Shown here in pieces: positions 41,945 through 52,000 of a DNA stretch of 64,000 nucleotides. Position numbers and translations under genes: made by a program. Under the pieces are notes generated by a model, which saw only the letters and a list, made by a program, of their open reading frames with translations, ran no database searches and was not told the origin of the DNA. This DNA comes from an uncultured Candidatus Melainabacteria bacterium (lineage in GTDB: Bacteria > Cyanobacteriota > Vampirovibrionia > Gastranaerophilales > Gastranaerophilaceae): NCBI GenBank assembly GCA_934718275.1, contig CAKUZD010000005.1, positions 1 through 64,000 of the forward strand. Direction: 5' to 3'. The first letter of the stretch is position 1. Each line of letters begins with the position of its first letter.

Positions 41945-42391
41945 ATGGAAATTAAGCCGTGGGAAGATTATTTTTTAGACCTTGCTAAAACTTGTGCGAG
42001 TCGTTCAAATTGTATTCGAGCTCAAGTTGGGGCCGTTATTGTAGGTGATGATAAAAAGATTAAGGCTACAGGGTATAATGGAACTCCTTCTAAGGTTGAA
42101 TCTTGTGCTGAGCGAGGAGAATGTTACAGAATTAAAAATGATATTCAATCAGGTACAAGATATGAAACTTGTCGGTCTATTCATGCCGAACAAAATGCTA
42201 TAATTCAAGCCGGTCAAGATAGGTGTAAAGGTTCTACTATGTACATTTGGGGACATAATTTTATTTGCATATTATGCAAAAGATTTATTGTCCAATCAGG
42301 AATAAAAAATGTAGTTTTGCGTAAAGATGAAAATTCTCCGGTAATTCACGTTACTGTAGATGATATTAGGCGAGAACTTGAAGAAGTTTAA
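41945..42391 (+). CDS. Deoxycytidylate (dCMP) deaminase family protein
   Basis: dCMP deaminase makes dUMP for dTMP synthesis; the family includes ComEB of competence loci. The 148 aa show RAQVGAVIV, GYNGTPS, and the zinc site HAEQNAI with a CxxC further on (ICILCKR). The conserved Pro of the usual PCxxC is replaced by Ile. CAERGECYR is the typical Cys-rich insertion. GGAGGAAT precedes the ATG. It follows purH by 54 bp, both in nucleotide metabolism, and precedes the type III genes. Confidence 0.88.
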   Translation: MEIKPWEDYFLDLAKTCASRSNCIRAQVGAVIVGDDKKIKATGYNGTPSKVESCAERGECYRIKNDIQSGTRYETCRSIHAEQNAIIQAGQDRCKGSTMYIWGHNFICILCKRFIVQSGIKNVVLRKDENSPVIHVTVDDIRRELEEV

Positions 42392-42557
42392 ATTTATTCT
42401 TGCTTTTTTTTATAAAATCATTAAAATCATGCAAAGTCAGGTAGTAAAAAGGATTGAAATTTAAAGATTTTTCTACTGAATTTGGATGATTTTTACTTAT
42501 TGGCTATATCAATTTTTTGTAAATATATGTATGATATAGAAAGAAAGGCAGGCATAA

Positions 42558-42896
42558 ATGAGTAGTTTTTATCCGCAATATGACTTGGCAGGCAGAATAC
42601 AGCACACAAAACTTGATACAGGGTTTGGGGATATGCCTTCAGCGAGAATGACAAGGGTTGAAAATCAGACTTCTCCTGATTTTAAACAGGTGATGTCAGG
42701 TTTGGTTGAAAACTTAAATACAGAGTTGAATGCTCCTGATAATTTGTTGAAAGACGTTATGTCCGGAAATCAAAATGTTGATATTCACGATGTTATGACT
42801 GCTATGGCAAAATCTGAAATTAGTATTAATGTTGCAACTCAATTGACAGGAAAAGTCATACAAGCGTATGATAAAGTAATGCAAATTCAGGTGTAA
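42558..42896 (+). CDS. fliE: Flagellar hook-basal body protein FliE
   Basis: FliE joins the MS ring to the rod and is itself type III-exported. The 112-aa protein has the FliE C-terminus: NVDIHDVMTAMAKSEISINV and QLTGKVIQAYDKVMQIQV. The first 50 residues are polar and diverged. AAAGGCAGG precedes the ATG. It leads the string fliE-fliF-(44839 gene)-fliH-flhA, an order found in flagellar operons. No rod or hook genes are adjacent. Confidence 0.85.
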   Translation: MSSFYPQYDLAGRIQHTKLDTGFGDMPSARMTRVENQTSPDFKQVMSGLVENLNTELNAPDNLLKDVMSGNQNVDIHDVMTAMAKSEISINVATQLTGKVIQAYDKVMQIQV

Positions 42897-42981
42897 AATA
42901 AAATAAGATTAAGGATAAAAAGACTTGGGAATTACTTTTACAACAAATATCAGATTGTAAAAGGGTGCAAAGAGGACAAAA

Positions 42982-44652
42982 ATGGATGTTAAAGAGTTAT
43001 TAGAAAATAAACCCTTACTTTTCGGGATAATTGGTGGTGGATTAATTATTTTGGCACTGATTATTATTCTAAGTATTGCCGGAACTTCTAAAAAACCGGC
43101 AAACGGAACTGAAATTACCGGGCAACCTTTGCAAGCGGATGTAGATTTGTTAACAACCGACAATGCCGGAAAAGCCATTGAAATACAAGCGCTTCTTGCA
43201 AAATATGATATTGTAGTTAGTAGAAGACTTGATGGTACAAAGTCTATTCTTTATTTGAAAAAAGGAGATTGTAAAACCGGAAGAAAAGCTTGTTATACAA
43301 CAGACAGAGACCAAGCTTTAATTCAAATTGTTCAAAGTGGTTTGATGGATCAAAATATTGGTTTGGAAATTTTTGATAAAGGAGATTTTACATCTACAAA
43401 AGAAGATAAAAAAATCAGATTGTCTCGTGCGATTAATGGAGAATTATCAAGATTAATAAGAAGAATTGATGGTGTTGATAATGCTTCAGTGTTTATTTCA
43501 ATTCCGGAACAGACAATGTTTACTTCTATGCAAAAACCTGTAACTGCAACAGTTCAAATCTCTTTAGCAAAAGATGCAACAAAATTGGATCAATTGAAAA
43601 TTAAAGCAATTACTAATTTACTTTTGGGCAGTGTAACCGGTTTGACAGCTGAAAATATTGCGATTACTGATACAAATGGGAATACATATCATAGCATAAT
43701 GGATGCTGAAGACGAAATGCTTCAGCGTTTGGAAGAAAATGATAAGTATATGACGGCAAAAGTTAATCAACAGTTAGACAGATTGATTGGTCAGGGAAAT
43801 TATGTTGCTACTGTTAGTACATTTTTGCGTCAAGCTCCTGTTGAAAAATTTACAATTGATTATGATCCGAACAGAAAAGCATCAGTTAGTGAACAATCTT
43901 TTAGAGAAGGTTTAGGAGATCAGACAAGTGATTCAAATAAAAACTTGAATGCTGTAAGTGTTTATCTTCCGAATGGTTTGCCAAATGGAACTGCAAATTC
44001 AAATCAAAATAGAAATTATTCAAGAACTGCTACAGAAACTCAATATGGCGTAACAAAAACTCAAACTAATGAATATATAAAACCGGGTGTTGTAGAAGAT
44101 ATTTCTATAGCTGTTACTTTGGATAAAAATGCGTTACCGTCAAACACAACTCCTGAAGAATTAAAAGAATTGATTGCCAAGGCCGCTAGTCCTAAAGTCA
44201 GCGCAGATAATGTTACGATTGCATATTCGGATTCGACAGATCCATACTTGGCTTCAGACAAACCTTCAAATCTTCCTAAACCGGATGAAACTGGGAATCC
44301 ATGGTGGCTTGCTATTGCATTGAGTGCTATAGGTTTAATAATTGTGTTTAAGGCAATTTCAAACAGAGTTCAACAAGTTCAAGAAGCTAACAGGCAAGAG
44401 GTTGAACAATTAAGACAAAGAGCAGCTCAACAAGAGCAACAGTTATCAGATATAAATCAAAGAGCTGCTCAATTAACGGAAAGACAGTCTGAATTGGCTC
44501 AGGGATTGGTTGATCAACAACAAAGAACAGCAATTCCTCAACAAAATCCGGCACAATTGTCAGATACATTATCTAATTTATCTGCTGAGTTGGCAAACAC
44601 AGATGATGATGAGGCTGGGGAAAAAATTAAGAGTTGGATAGAACAAGGGTAG
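42982..44652 (+). CDS. fliF: Flagellar MS-ring protein FliF
   Basis: FliF forms the inner-membrane ring of the flagellar or related type III apparatus. The 556 aa have TM1 (12-33), the YscJ/FliF ring-building motifs (LLAKYDIVVSRRLDGTKSIL, RLSRAINGELSRLIRRIDGV, NASVFISIPEQTMF) and the FliF-specific region. A second TM lies near 438-458 and a Gln-rich coiled coil follows. A C-terminal helix (EAGEKIKSWIEQG) sits where FliF binds FliG. A small insertion CKTGRKAC (residues about 97-104) with two Cys is unusual. AGAGGAC precedes the ATG. It is separated from the next gene by a repeat element of 170 bp. Confidence 0.92.
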   Translation: MDVKELLENKPLLFGIIGGGLIILALIIILSIAGTSKKPANGTEITGQPLQADVDLLTTDNAGKAIEIQALLAKYDIVVSRRLDGTKSILYLKKGDCKTGRKACYTTDRDQALIQIVQSGLMDQNIGLEIFDKGDFTSTKEDKKIRLSRAINGELSRLIRRIDGVDNASVFISIPEQTMFTSMQKPVTATVQISLAKDATKLDQLKIKAITNLLLGSVTGLTAENIAITDTNGNTYHSIMDAEDEMLQRLEENDKYMTAKVNQQLDRLIGQGNYVATVSTFLRQAPVEKFTIDYDPNRKASVSEQSFREGLGDQTSDSNKNLNAVSVYLPNGLPNGTANSNQNRNYSRTATETQYGVTKTQTNEYIKPGVVEDISIAVTLDKNALPSNTTPEELKELIAKAASPKVSADNVTIAYSDSTDPYLASDKPSNLPKPDETGNPWWLAIALSAIGLIIVFKAISNRVQQVQEANRQEVEQLRQRAAQQEQQLSDINQRAAQLTERQSELAQGLVDQQQRTAIPQQNPAQLSDTLSNLSAELANTDDDEAGEKIKSWIEQG

Positions 44653-44654
44653 GT

Positions 44655-44829
44655 TGGGTGAATAGTGAAACGAGAAGTGTGAAAAGACTGTTTCATTCGC
44701 TCCGCTCAAATAGAAAATATTAAAAAAAGAAGAAAGGATAAATTAGGTGAAAAGTTCGAGATAAAATGTTTGTAATTTATCGAGCGAAGTGAGCGAAATA
44801 GTTTACTCACTTTTCACTTTTTACTTCTA
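44655..44829. repeat. Inverted-repeat element inside the flagellar gene string
   Basis: The left part GTGAATAGTGAAACGAGAAG with TTTCATTCGCTCCGCTC is mirrored by GAGCGAAGTGAGCGAAAT and CTCACTTTTCACTTTTTACT. It is the same family as 28617-28739. It fills the gap between fliF and the gene at 44839 and touches that gene's start region, which has no recognisable Shine-Dalgarno. Confidence 0.65.
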
Positions 44830-44838
44830 ACTTAAAAC

Positions 44839-45864
44839 ATGGCAATACAAGGTTTTGATTATAAAGGGTTCGCCCAAAATTTAGCACAACAAGCGTTAGA
44901 GTTAATTCCTCCTGAATTTAACGATAACCAGAAGAATTATGTTGCGAATACACTGTTAAATTTTGCGACTGTAGCCGGTCAAGCTTTATATGATGATGAA
45001 TCTTTAGGTTTTAATCTTGATCAAGCTGTAATGATTACTCAAATTATTGCAGAATGGTCTTTTCACAAGTCAGTTGATTTAATAAAGTCCGGAATTCCAC
45101 AGCAGTATTGGGACCTTATTATGCAAAAAATTGCATACACGATTTTTGAGGTCGCAAAAAACGCATTTCATCAGGGTTTACCTCAAGATCAGTGTTTGCA
45201 GTTGATAGAACATCATGTTAAGAAAACGTGGATTGATTGTATTGAGGAATTAAAGGATAAGAATTTAATTGACGATGGATTAAAAGAACAAGCGGAACAC
45301 CAATCTAATATTGATGCCATGATGCAGCAACAGGCTCAAGCAGCTCAACAAGTGCAACAGGCGCAACAAAGCGGACAACAAGTGCCGCAACAAGGTGGAA
45401 TTCCAAGTTCACAAGTTGGAAGTGTTCCTCCTTTATCATCGGAACTTGGCTCAAGTACAAAAGTTTTAAAATTGGCGACATTGGCTATGTTATTCCAAAA
45501 AATGCGCCAAGAAAGAGTTCAAACTATATTAAATAAATTTAATCCTGATGATGCGGGGTCTGTAATAAAATTTATGCAAATGCCGGATTTGCAATCTAAA
45601 GTCGATCCTTATTCGGCTATGAGGTGTTTGCAGGAGATAAAAGCTAATCTTCCGTCTATTAGTACAAATTTAGCTCCTGCTGCAATTATTACAAAAATTC
45701 AAAATGTTTCGCAATATTTAGATAGATCTCAGATTGAACAAACATTAAGAATGGAACGCAGTAAGGTTAAAAAGTTCGTATTCAGTGCTTTAGAGGGAGA
45801 ATATTACGAAATACCCCCAAAAGTTGCAAATATTATTGCCACGCACCTTGAAGATAGTGTATAA
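44839..45864 (+). CDS. FliG/SctK-position protein of the type III gene string
   Basis: The 341 aa lie exactly where fliG (flagella) or sctK (injectisomes) is expected, between fliF and fliH. Two helical domains flank a Gln-rich linker (about 155-190). The C-terminal domain (LATLAMLFQKMRQERVQTIL, FNPDDAGSVIKFMQM) has a FliG-like look in VxxILNxFNPDDA. The hallmark EHPQTIA motif and the charged torque helix of FliG are not found. It may be a very divergent FliG or another C-ring/sorting-platform part. No good ribosome-binding site precedes the ATG; the repeat element abuts it. Confidence 0.6.
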   Translation: MAIQGFDYKGFAQNLAQQALELIPPEFNDNQKNYVANTLLNFATVAGQALYDDESLGFNLDQAVMITQIIAEWSFHKSVDLIKSGIPQQYWDLIMQKIAYTIFEVAKNAFHQGLPQDQCLQLIEHHVKKTWIDCIEELKDKNLIDDGLKEQAEHQSNIDAMMQQQAQAAQQVQQAQQSGQQVPQQGGIPSSQVGSVPPLSSELGSSTKVLKLATLAMLFQKMRQERVQTILNKFNPDDAGSVIKFMQMPDLQSKVDPYSAMRCLQEIKANLPSISTNLAPAAIITKIQNVSQYLDRSQIEQTLRMERSKVKKFVFSALEGEYYEIPPKVANIIATHLEDSV

Positions 45865-45875
45865 TATAATTAATC

Positions 45876-46574
45876 ATGATTATAAAAAAGAATGCCAGTA
45901 AGAAGGCAGAAGATACTATAGTAGAAAAAACGGTTGAAGAAAAACCGGAAGTCAAGGTTGAAGAAGAAAAGATAGATTTATTTAATCTTGATAATATAGA
46001 TTTTAAGCAGCGTCAAGAACGAAGGCGTGGCGATCGGAGGAGAGGTTTTAGGCGGATTGACGATAGAAACCTTATTTCTCGTGCTAGAGAGGAAGCGCAA
46101 AGTATAAAAGAGGCTGCTGCTAAAGAAGGTTATCAAGAAGGTTTAGAACAGGCAAAAGCCGATATTCAAGATGTAAAAAATGCAATAACTTCATTTCTTG
46201 GTGCAAAACAGGCTGTTTTTGACGATATTGCGCCTGATATTTTAGAAATAAGTGTTGAAATTGCGCAAAAAATAATTAAAAAAGAATTGGAGCAAGACCC
46301 AAATGTGATTTTAGACAATATTTTGACTCTTTTAAAAGGATTATCCAAAGAAGAAACTAAAATTACGTTGAAAGTTAATCCGACTCAGGTATCATTATTA
46401 AAAACAGAAGTTCCTTCTTTGTTGAATGAAGCAGGGCTTGATGCAAAAGTCTTAGTGGTGCCTGATGAAACAATAATGGAAGGCGGTTGTATTGTGACAA
46501 CTACAAACGGTGTGATAGATGCAACAATTGAAACCCAATTGGCAGTAATAAGTGAGGCTTTAAGAGAAATTTAA
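45876..46574 (+). CDS. fliH: Flagellar assembly protein FliH
   Basis: FliH/SctL is the stator of the export ATPase. The 232 aa have an acidic N-region, a striking Arg patch (RQERRRGDRRRGFRRIDDRN, about 48-67), and a coiled coil. The V-ATPase subunit E-like C-domain includes FDDIAPDILEISVEIAQKII, then VNPTQVSLLKTE and GGCIVTTTNGVIDATIETQL. These are clear FliH signatures. The start has no obvious Shine-Dalgarno, consistent with coupling to the upstream gene 11 bp away. The usual next gene fliI is missing; flhA follows with a one-base overlap (TAATG). Confidence 0.9.
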   Translation: MIIKKNASKKAEDTIVEKTVEEKPEVKVEEEKIDLFNLDNIDFKQRQERRRGDRRRGFRRIDDRNLISRAREEAQSIKEAAAKEGYQEGLEQAKADIQDVKNAITSFLGAKQAVFDDIAPDILEISVEIAQKIIKKELEQDPNVILDNILTLLKGLSKEETKITLKVNPTQVSLLKTEVPSLLNEAGLDAKVLVVPDETIMEGGCIVTTTNGVIDATIETQLAVISEALREI

Positions 46575-48682
46575 TGGCACAAGAGCAAGCTCAACAAGGC
46601 GGTGGTGGAGGAACAAATTTAAGTGAAATTTTTATGGCAATATTTGTTTTATTGCTTATTGTTCTTTTGTTGTGCGAATTGCCAAATTGGATTGTTAATA
46701 TTTGTATATGCTTGAATATTACACTAGGTGTTGTTTTGCTGATGATTTCTTTGTATGTAAAGAAAACATTGGAATTAGCTTCATTTCCGTCAATTATTCT
46801 TATCGGTACAATGTTTAGGCTTGTATTATCAATTGCATCAACAAGATTGATTTTGTCCAAAGGAGAAGCGGGAGAAGTAATTCACGCTTTTGGTACATTC
46901 GTAACCGGTGGTAATATGATTGTTGGTGGTGTAATCTTCTTAATTATCACAGTAGTTCAGTTCATGGTAATTACTAAAGGTGCTGAACGTATCGCCGAAG
47001 TTGCTGCCAGATTTGCCTTAGATGCGATGCCTGGTAAACAAATGACCATTGATGCGGATTTTAATGCCGGTTTGATTTCGCCTGAAGAAGCAACGAAAAA
47101 ACGTGAGGATTTGCAAAGAGAATCAAACCTTTTTGGTAGCATGGATGGTGCTATGAAATTCGTAAAAGGGGATACAATTGCCGGTATTATTATCGTTTTA
47201 ATTAATATTATCGGTGGCTTATGTATCGGTTGTATTATGAACCAAATGCCGATTGCTGATGCTATTTCAAAATATACAATTTTAACAATCGGTGATGGTT
47301 TGGCTTCTCAGTTACCATCTCTTTTAATGTCAATTGCTGCCGGTGTATTTATGACTCGTTCTTCTGCTGCTAATTCTTTAGGTACAGATGTTACGGCTCA
47401 AATTGTAAGTAAACCGAATGCTTTGTTTTTGGCTGCAAGCTTTTTAATTTTGTTGGCATTAACGGGGCATTGGACAGGATTACCGTGGATACCGTTTACC
47501 TTGTTTGCAATCGGATTGTTTGTTGCAGGTTTCTCTACTTTAATTAATGCAGATGTTCAATCACAATTAGGACAATTGGAAAATGTTCGTCAAAATATGC
47601 AGGATTTGGTTAATCCTAACAGGATGTATGAACGTTTAGGTGTTGATGTTTTAAGTTTGCAGGTAGGTTCTAATTTGCTTGTAATTGCCGATCCTGATCA
47701 AGAAGGCCAATTGCTTGCTAAAATAGCAGCCTTACGTCAGAGAGTTACAGATGAATTAGGTTATATTTTGCCGAATATCAGGATTATGGATTCATCAGCT
47801 TTGGATGCAAATGAATATATGATTTCTATTCGTGGTAATACTGTTGCAACAGGTTATGTATATCCCGGGAAATTGATGGTAATTGCAGATCAGTGGGATG
47901 CTATGAAAAAAGATGTTCCTCAAGATGCAATTATTGGTATTGACCCAACTTACCAAACTCAGGCATATTGGATTTCTCCTGAGGATGCAAAGACAGCTCG
48001 TTCAGTTACTGCAGTTGATTCTACCGATGTAATTGTTACGCATTTACAAGAATGTGTAAGAAAACATGTTGACGAGGTTATGACAAAGACCGATGTTCTT
48101 AAGCTTATGGAACTTGTTCGTTCTCAAGATCCGACATTAGTTAATGACCTTGTTCCAACAATTATCTCTACAAGTGATTTAAGGAAAATTTTTGTTAACC
48201 TTATCAGAGAAAAAGTTTCAATAAAAGATATTATATTTGTATTTGAAAGACTTTGTGATTATGCAAGATTTTCAAAAGAGCCTGATATTTTGTCTGAACG
48301 TTTGAGAGCTGCATTGGGACGTCAAATATGTTTGTCAAATGTTGGTGATGATAAGGTGCTATATGCTCTTACTCTTTCTCCTGAGTGGGAAAAAACTCTT
48401 GATGATAGTTGCCAAAGAACTGAACTTGGAACAATGTTCTTACTTAACCCAATGCAAGTTCAAGAATTAATAGAAACAACTGCTACAACGTTGATGAGAG
48501 CTCATCAGGCATGTGGACAACAACCTGTTATTTTATGTTCTCCTAGGATTCGGTTGCCTTTATACCAATTGTTGGAACGCCATATTCCGACTATTGTTGT
48601 AATATCTTATTCGGAATTGATTACTGATATTAAGGTTGAAGCAATAGATACAATTGGGGAATCATATCAGATGGAACAATAA
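46574..48682 (+). CDS. flhA: Flagellar biosynthesis/type III export protein FlhA
   Basis: FlhA/SctV is the export gate ring that selects substrates and uses the proton gradient. The 702 aa show eight predicted membrane segments in the first 330 and the FHIPEP signature GTMFRLVLSIASTRLIL. The FIPEP loop is KGAERIAEVAARFALDAMPGKQ with MTIDADFNAGLI. A cytoplasmic domain (350-702) has TDVIVTHLQECVRKHVDEVM. The length is normal for FlhA, and the initial Gln/Gly-rich stretch is short. It overlaps fliH. No flhB, fliP/Q/R or fliI is in the window. Confidence 0.95.
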   Translation: MAQEQAQQGGGGGTNLSEIFMAIFVLLLIVLLLCELPNWIVNICICLNITLGVVLLMISLYVKKTLELASFPSIILIGTMFRLVLSIASTRLILSKGEAGEVIHAFGTFVTGGNMIVGGVIFLIITVVQFMVITKGAERIAEVAARFALDAMPGKQMTIDADFNAGLISPEEATKKREDLQRESNLFGSMDGAMKFVKGDTIAGIIIVLINIIGGLCIGCIMNQMPIADAISKYTILTIGDGLASQLPSLLMSIAAGVFMTRSSAANSLGTDVTAQIVSKPNALFLAASFLILLALTGHWTGLPWIPFTLFAIGLFVAGFSTLINADVQSQLGQLENVRQNMQDLVNPNRMYERLGVDVLSLQVGSNLLVIADPDQEGQLLAKIAALRQRVTDELGYILPNIRIMDSSALDANEYMISIRGNTVATGYVYPGKLMVIADQWDAMKKDVPQDAIIGIDPTYQTQAYWISPEDAKTARSVTAVDSTDVIVTHLQECVRKHVDEVMTKTDVLKLMELVRSQDPTLVNDLVPTIISTSDLRKIFVNLIREKVSIKDIIFVFERLCDYARFSKEPDILSERLRAALGRQICLSNVGDDKVLYALTLSPEWEKTLDDSCQRTELGTMFLLNPMQVQELIETTATTLMRAHQACGQQPVILCSPRIRLPLYQLLERHIPTIVVISYSELITDIKVEAIDTIGESYQMEQ

Positions 48683-48761
48683 TTTCCCCCTCTTTTTTGT
48701 GAGAGGGAGCAATTCTTTATGAGTGTAAGTGAGTATTAGAAATGCAGGAGAGAGTTAATAA

Positions 48762-48968
48762 ATGAAAAGACTGATTTTGTTTTTAATTTCGATATACCAA
48801 AAAATTTCACGATACACTCCTCCTGTATGCAGGTTTTATCCTACATGTTCAGAATATACAAGGCAAGCTATTGAAAAATATGGGGTATTAAAAGGCGGAT
48901 GGTTGGGTTTAAAAAGAATATCAAAATGCCATCCGTGGCACGAAGGTGGTAACGATCCTGTTCCATAA
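48762..48968 (+). CDS. yidD: Membrane protein insertion efficiency factor YidD
   Basis: YidD is a small membrane-associated protein thought to help YidC insertion. The 68 aa have a hydrophobic N-terminus (MKRLILFLISIYQKISRYTP) and the family pattern CRFYPTCSEYTRQAIEKYG, GGWLGLKRI and CHPWHEGG. The length is normal. CAGGAGAGAG precedes the ATG. yidD usually lies near rpmH-rnpA-yidC; here it is isolated next to flhA. Confidence 0.93.
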   Translation: MKRLILFLISIYQKISRYTPPVCRFYPTCSEYTRQAIEKYGVLKGGWLGLKRISKCHPWHEGGNDPVP

Positions 48969-49003
48969 AGAGTAAGAAGTGAAATTGGAGAAGTGAAAAG
49001 CCC
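48968..49003. repeat. Fragment of the GTGAGAAG repeat family
   Basis: GAGTAAGAAGTGAAATTGGA followed by GAAGTGAAAAG just after yidD resembles one arm of the elements at 28617 and 44655. The partner arm is not seen. Confidence 0.5.
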
Positions 49004-49029
49004 ATTTTATTTAAATAACTGAGTTTATT

Positions 49030-52000
49030 TTACTTAACCCATTTGAAACTTTTAACGTAATTTTCTCCGTTGATATCACCATTGATGTCTACAAAAAATA
49101 TTCTATAGATATTAGTTGCGTTTTTAATATTTGGAATTTTCGAAATATCTTCTTGCAACAATAACTTTTCAGTAGAATCGTTTATCCCCGGTATTGTGTT
49201 GAATAGGGTATTGAGTGATGCATTTTTGATTTTCCCGAATACAGTTGTGATATTTTTAGTTAAGCTTCCATAAATATTCATATCAGCAACAGAGGTTATT
49301 ATGTTATATGAGCCTGTCATATACATGTTTAAGTCATTACCATTTGAGTATACATTAATTCTGTTTACGATACCGTTTTCAATATGCATATTTCCGGAAA
49401 TACTTTCAAAATTTCCTGTTTTAAGAGGAGTAACTAAATCTATTAAACTGTTTATTGAAAGTCCGGTAAATCCGCCTTTTAAAAGGTTGCCTGCTTTTAA
49501 TAAGTATTCGAGAGAACCGAGTTTGGGCATTCTTCCTTCTGCAACCTTAAAATCACCGTGTCCTGATAGTGTTTTAAAACAAGCATCTTGAGTATCTCCG
49601 TTGCAGTTCAATGCAAAATGCCCGTTTACATTTCCGTATATTTGACCTTTCAAGTCAAACAAGGCCTCTGACATAATTGCGGCATTTGCTCTGTCTAAGG
49701 TAATATCAAGATTAGTATGATGATTTTTTAGATTATGCTTGAATTGTCCGAATACTGCGCCTTGTGCAATTTCAAATTTAAAGTTATTTATATCCAACAA
49801 TCCGTTTTTATTTAATTTAAGCGTTGCTACAAAGTTATCAGCGTTAATATTTCGTATTTTTACTTTGTTAGCTTCTATTTCTGCTTTTCTAATAATTACT
49901 TGCGAAATATCAAAATTTTGGTTAGAAGTATTTGTATCAGTATGTAAGTTATTTCTTGTTGCTTCAGCTTCCATATCTCGAATTGTATCTGTGATTTTAT
50001 TCATATTTAAATCAGGAAGTTTTAGGGTCGCATTTTCGATTATGTATGGTGGAGTCAATTTATTACGAATAACTCCACTTAAGTTAATATCATTTGTAAG
50101 AATAGTTCCTTTGCTTTTTACAAATATCTTATCATTTTTAAAATCAAGATTAACATCGCGGATGGTTGAGTCTAGAAATGGTATATCAATACTTGTTACA
50201 TCAAGTTTCCCTTTGATTTTCGGGTTTAAAGAAGTTCCGTTCAATATTATATCTGATGTAAATATCCCTTGTTTCATGAACGGTTTTCTGAATATTACAT
50301 TAAAAATTTTGGCATCAGTAGGGTTTTGGGTCTTTACTTTAAAATTATTGAAGCCAATTACATTGTTTTTTTGTAAATTTAGTGTTCCGGATGCATTCAA
50401 TTGTGTTTTGGCATAAGGTTTATTGTTTTGAGATGTAATAATCCTGTCATATTGAAGTTTGTTAACTTTTATTTTGTTCGGAGAATATGTGTTATCAATA
50501 GTTATTTTTACCGGATTTTCAACATCTCCAAGAGAAGCGCCCATATAATATAAATTTGAGTTTTCTAAAATATTTAGAGTCGAATTTACATTAAGATTGT
50601 TCAAATCTCCGTTAGCTTGAGCGCTCAAAATTGCATCCCCTTTAAGCTTGATAGGGTAAAGTGCATTGTTGTTAAAAAATTGTTCAAAAAAGTCTTGCGT
50701 AAGTTTTGCATTTATATATAAATTCAAGTTTGGAAAGTTTTGAATATTTGAAATTTTTCCATTAATGAACAACGGCATTTCTCCAAGTAGAGAAGTGATT
50801 TTGTTTAAATAGAGCACATTGTTTTTTAGTAAAATATTGCCGGTATTTATTGTAAATTTTGTATGTTTAGGTTTATATAACAAACTTACATTATCTAGAA
50901 CGGTATATGCGTTAAGATTATTGTTCCGAACCTTTGCGGAGATATCAATTTTCCCGTTTAAAAAATCAATATCTTTAATGTTTTTTGATATTTTGGGAGG
51001 TAAGATATACTGAATAGCATTGTCGTTAATTAGGTTTAAATCAAGGGATTTTATTTGACAACCTCCATTAACAAGTCTGTTTTTGTCGAACATATTTGTA
51101 ATATTTAAAGATATGTAATAAGGACTATTTTTAAATGAGCCTTTTAAATTATTAAGCTTAAATGATGAATTTTTGAGTTCGAATTTGTTATTGTCAACAA
51201 TTATTGAACTTTTAGCTCCTCGGTTTGAATAAATATTTCCTTTTAAGTAGATATTGTTGTAATCAATGTCTTGAATGCTTCCGTTGTATTTCCCAACGAA
51301 ACTCGTATTAATTGTTGAGAAATCTTTTATATATGGGAGTTTTGGGCTTATCGGTAAAGTTTTTAAGGCATCTCCAATGTTAAATTTATGACTTATTATT
51401 TGAGCGTTACAGATGTTGTTTTTTATCCTTCCGTTTGTTTTTATTTGTGAATTATTTAGATTAGATTGCAAATTAAAATCAGCATCCATGTTATTGAAAT
51501 TTAAAATTCCGGAAGTTTTAGTAATTGCAACAGGGGCTTTTTGAAGTTTTATTGTATTAGAAATTAATTCTATTGTGCCATTTGCAAATAAGTTTTTATT
51601 AAAAACAATATCTTTTGGATTTTTTACCTTGCCTGTTAAATTTATAGATATATTAGTTAAGCCTTGAGCTTTTTCTATTGGACTTGTTAATTTTTGGATA
51701 TCTGTTAACATCGGAGATGTTTTAATTGTGTTTAAAAGTTTTTCAATATTTTGTCCATTTGATAAAATTTTAAAATCAAGTTCCCCCAATAGTGAGCAAG
51801 TTCCTTTTACAGAAATTGGTTTTCCGTTCAAAGTTGCTGTCTTAGATTGAAACAATGTGTTTTGATTGTCAAAGTTGAGAGTGCCGGAAGCATTTTTTAT
51901 TGTCATATTATGAATGTCAAGAAAAGACACAACTGCATCTTTGAAATGAAATTGTCCCCAACCATGAGGGTTTTGGCGAGTACCTATTATATGCAAATTT

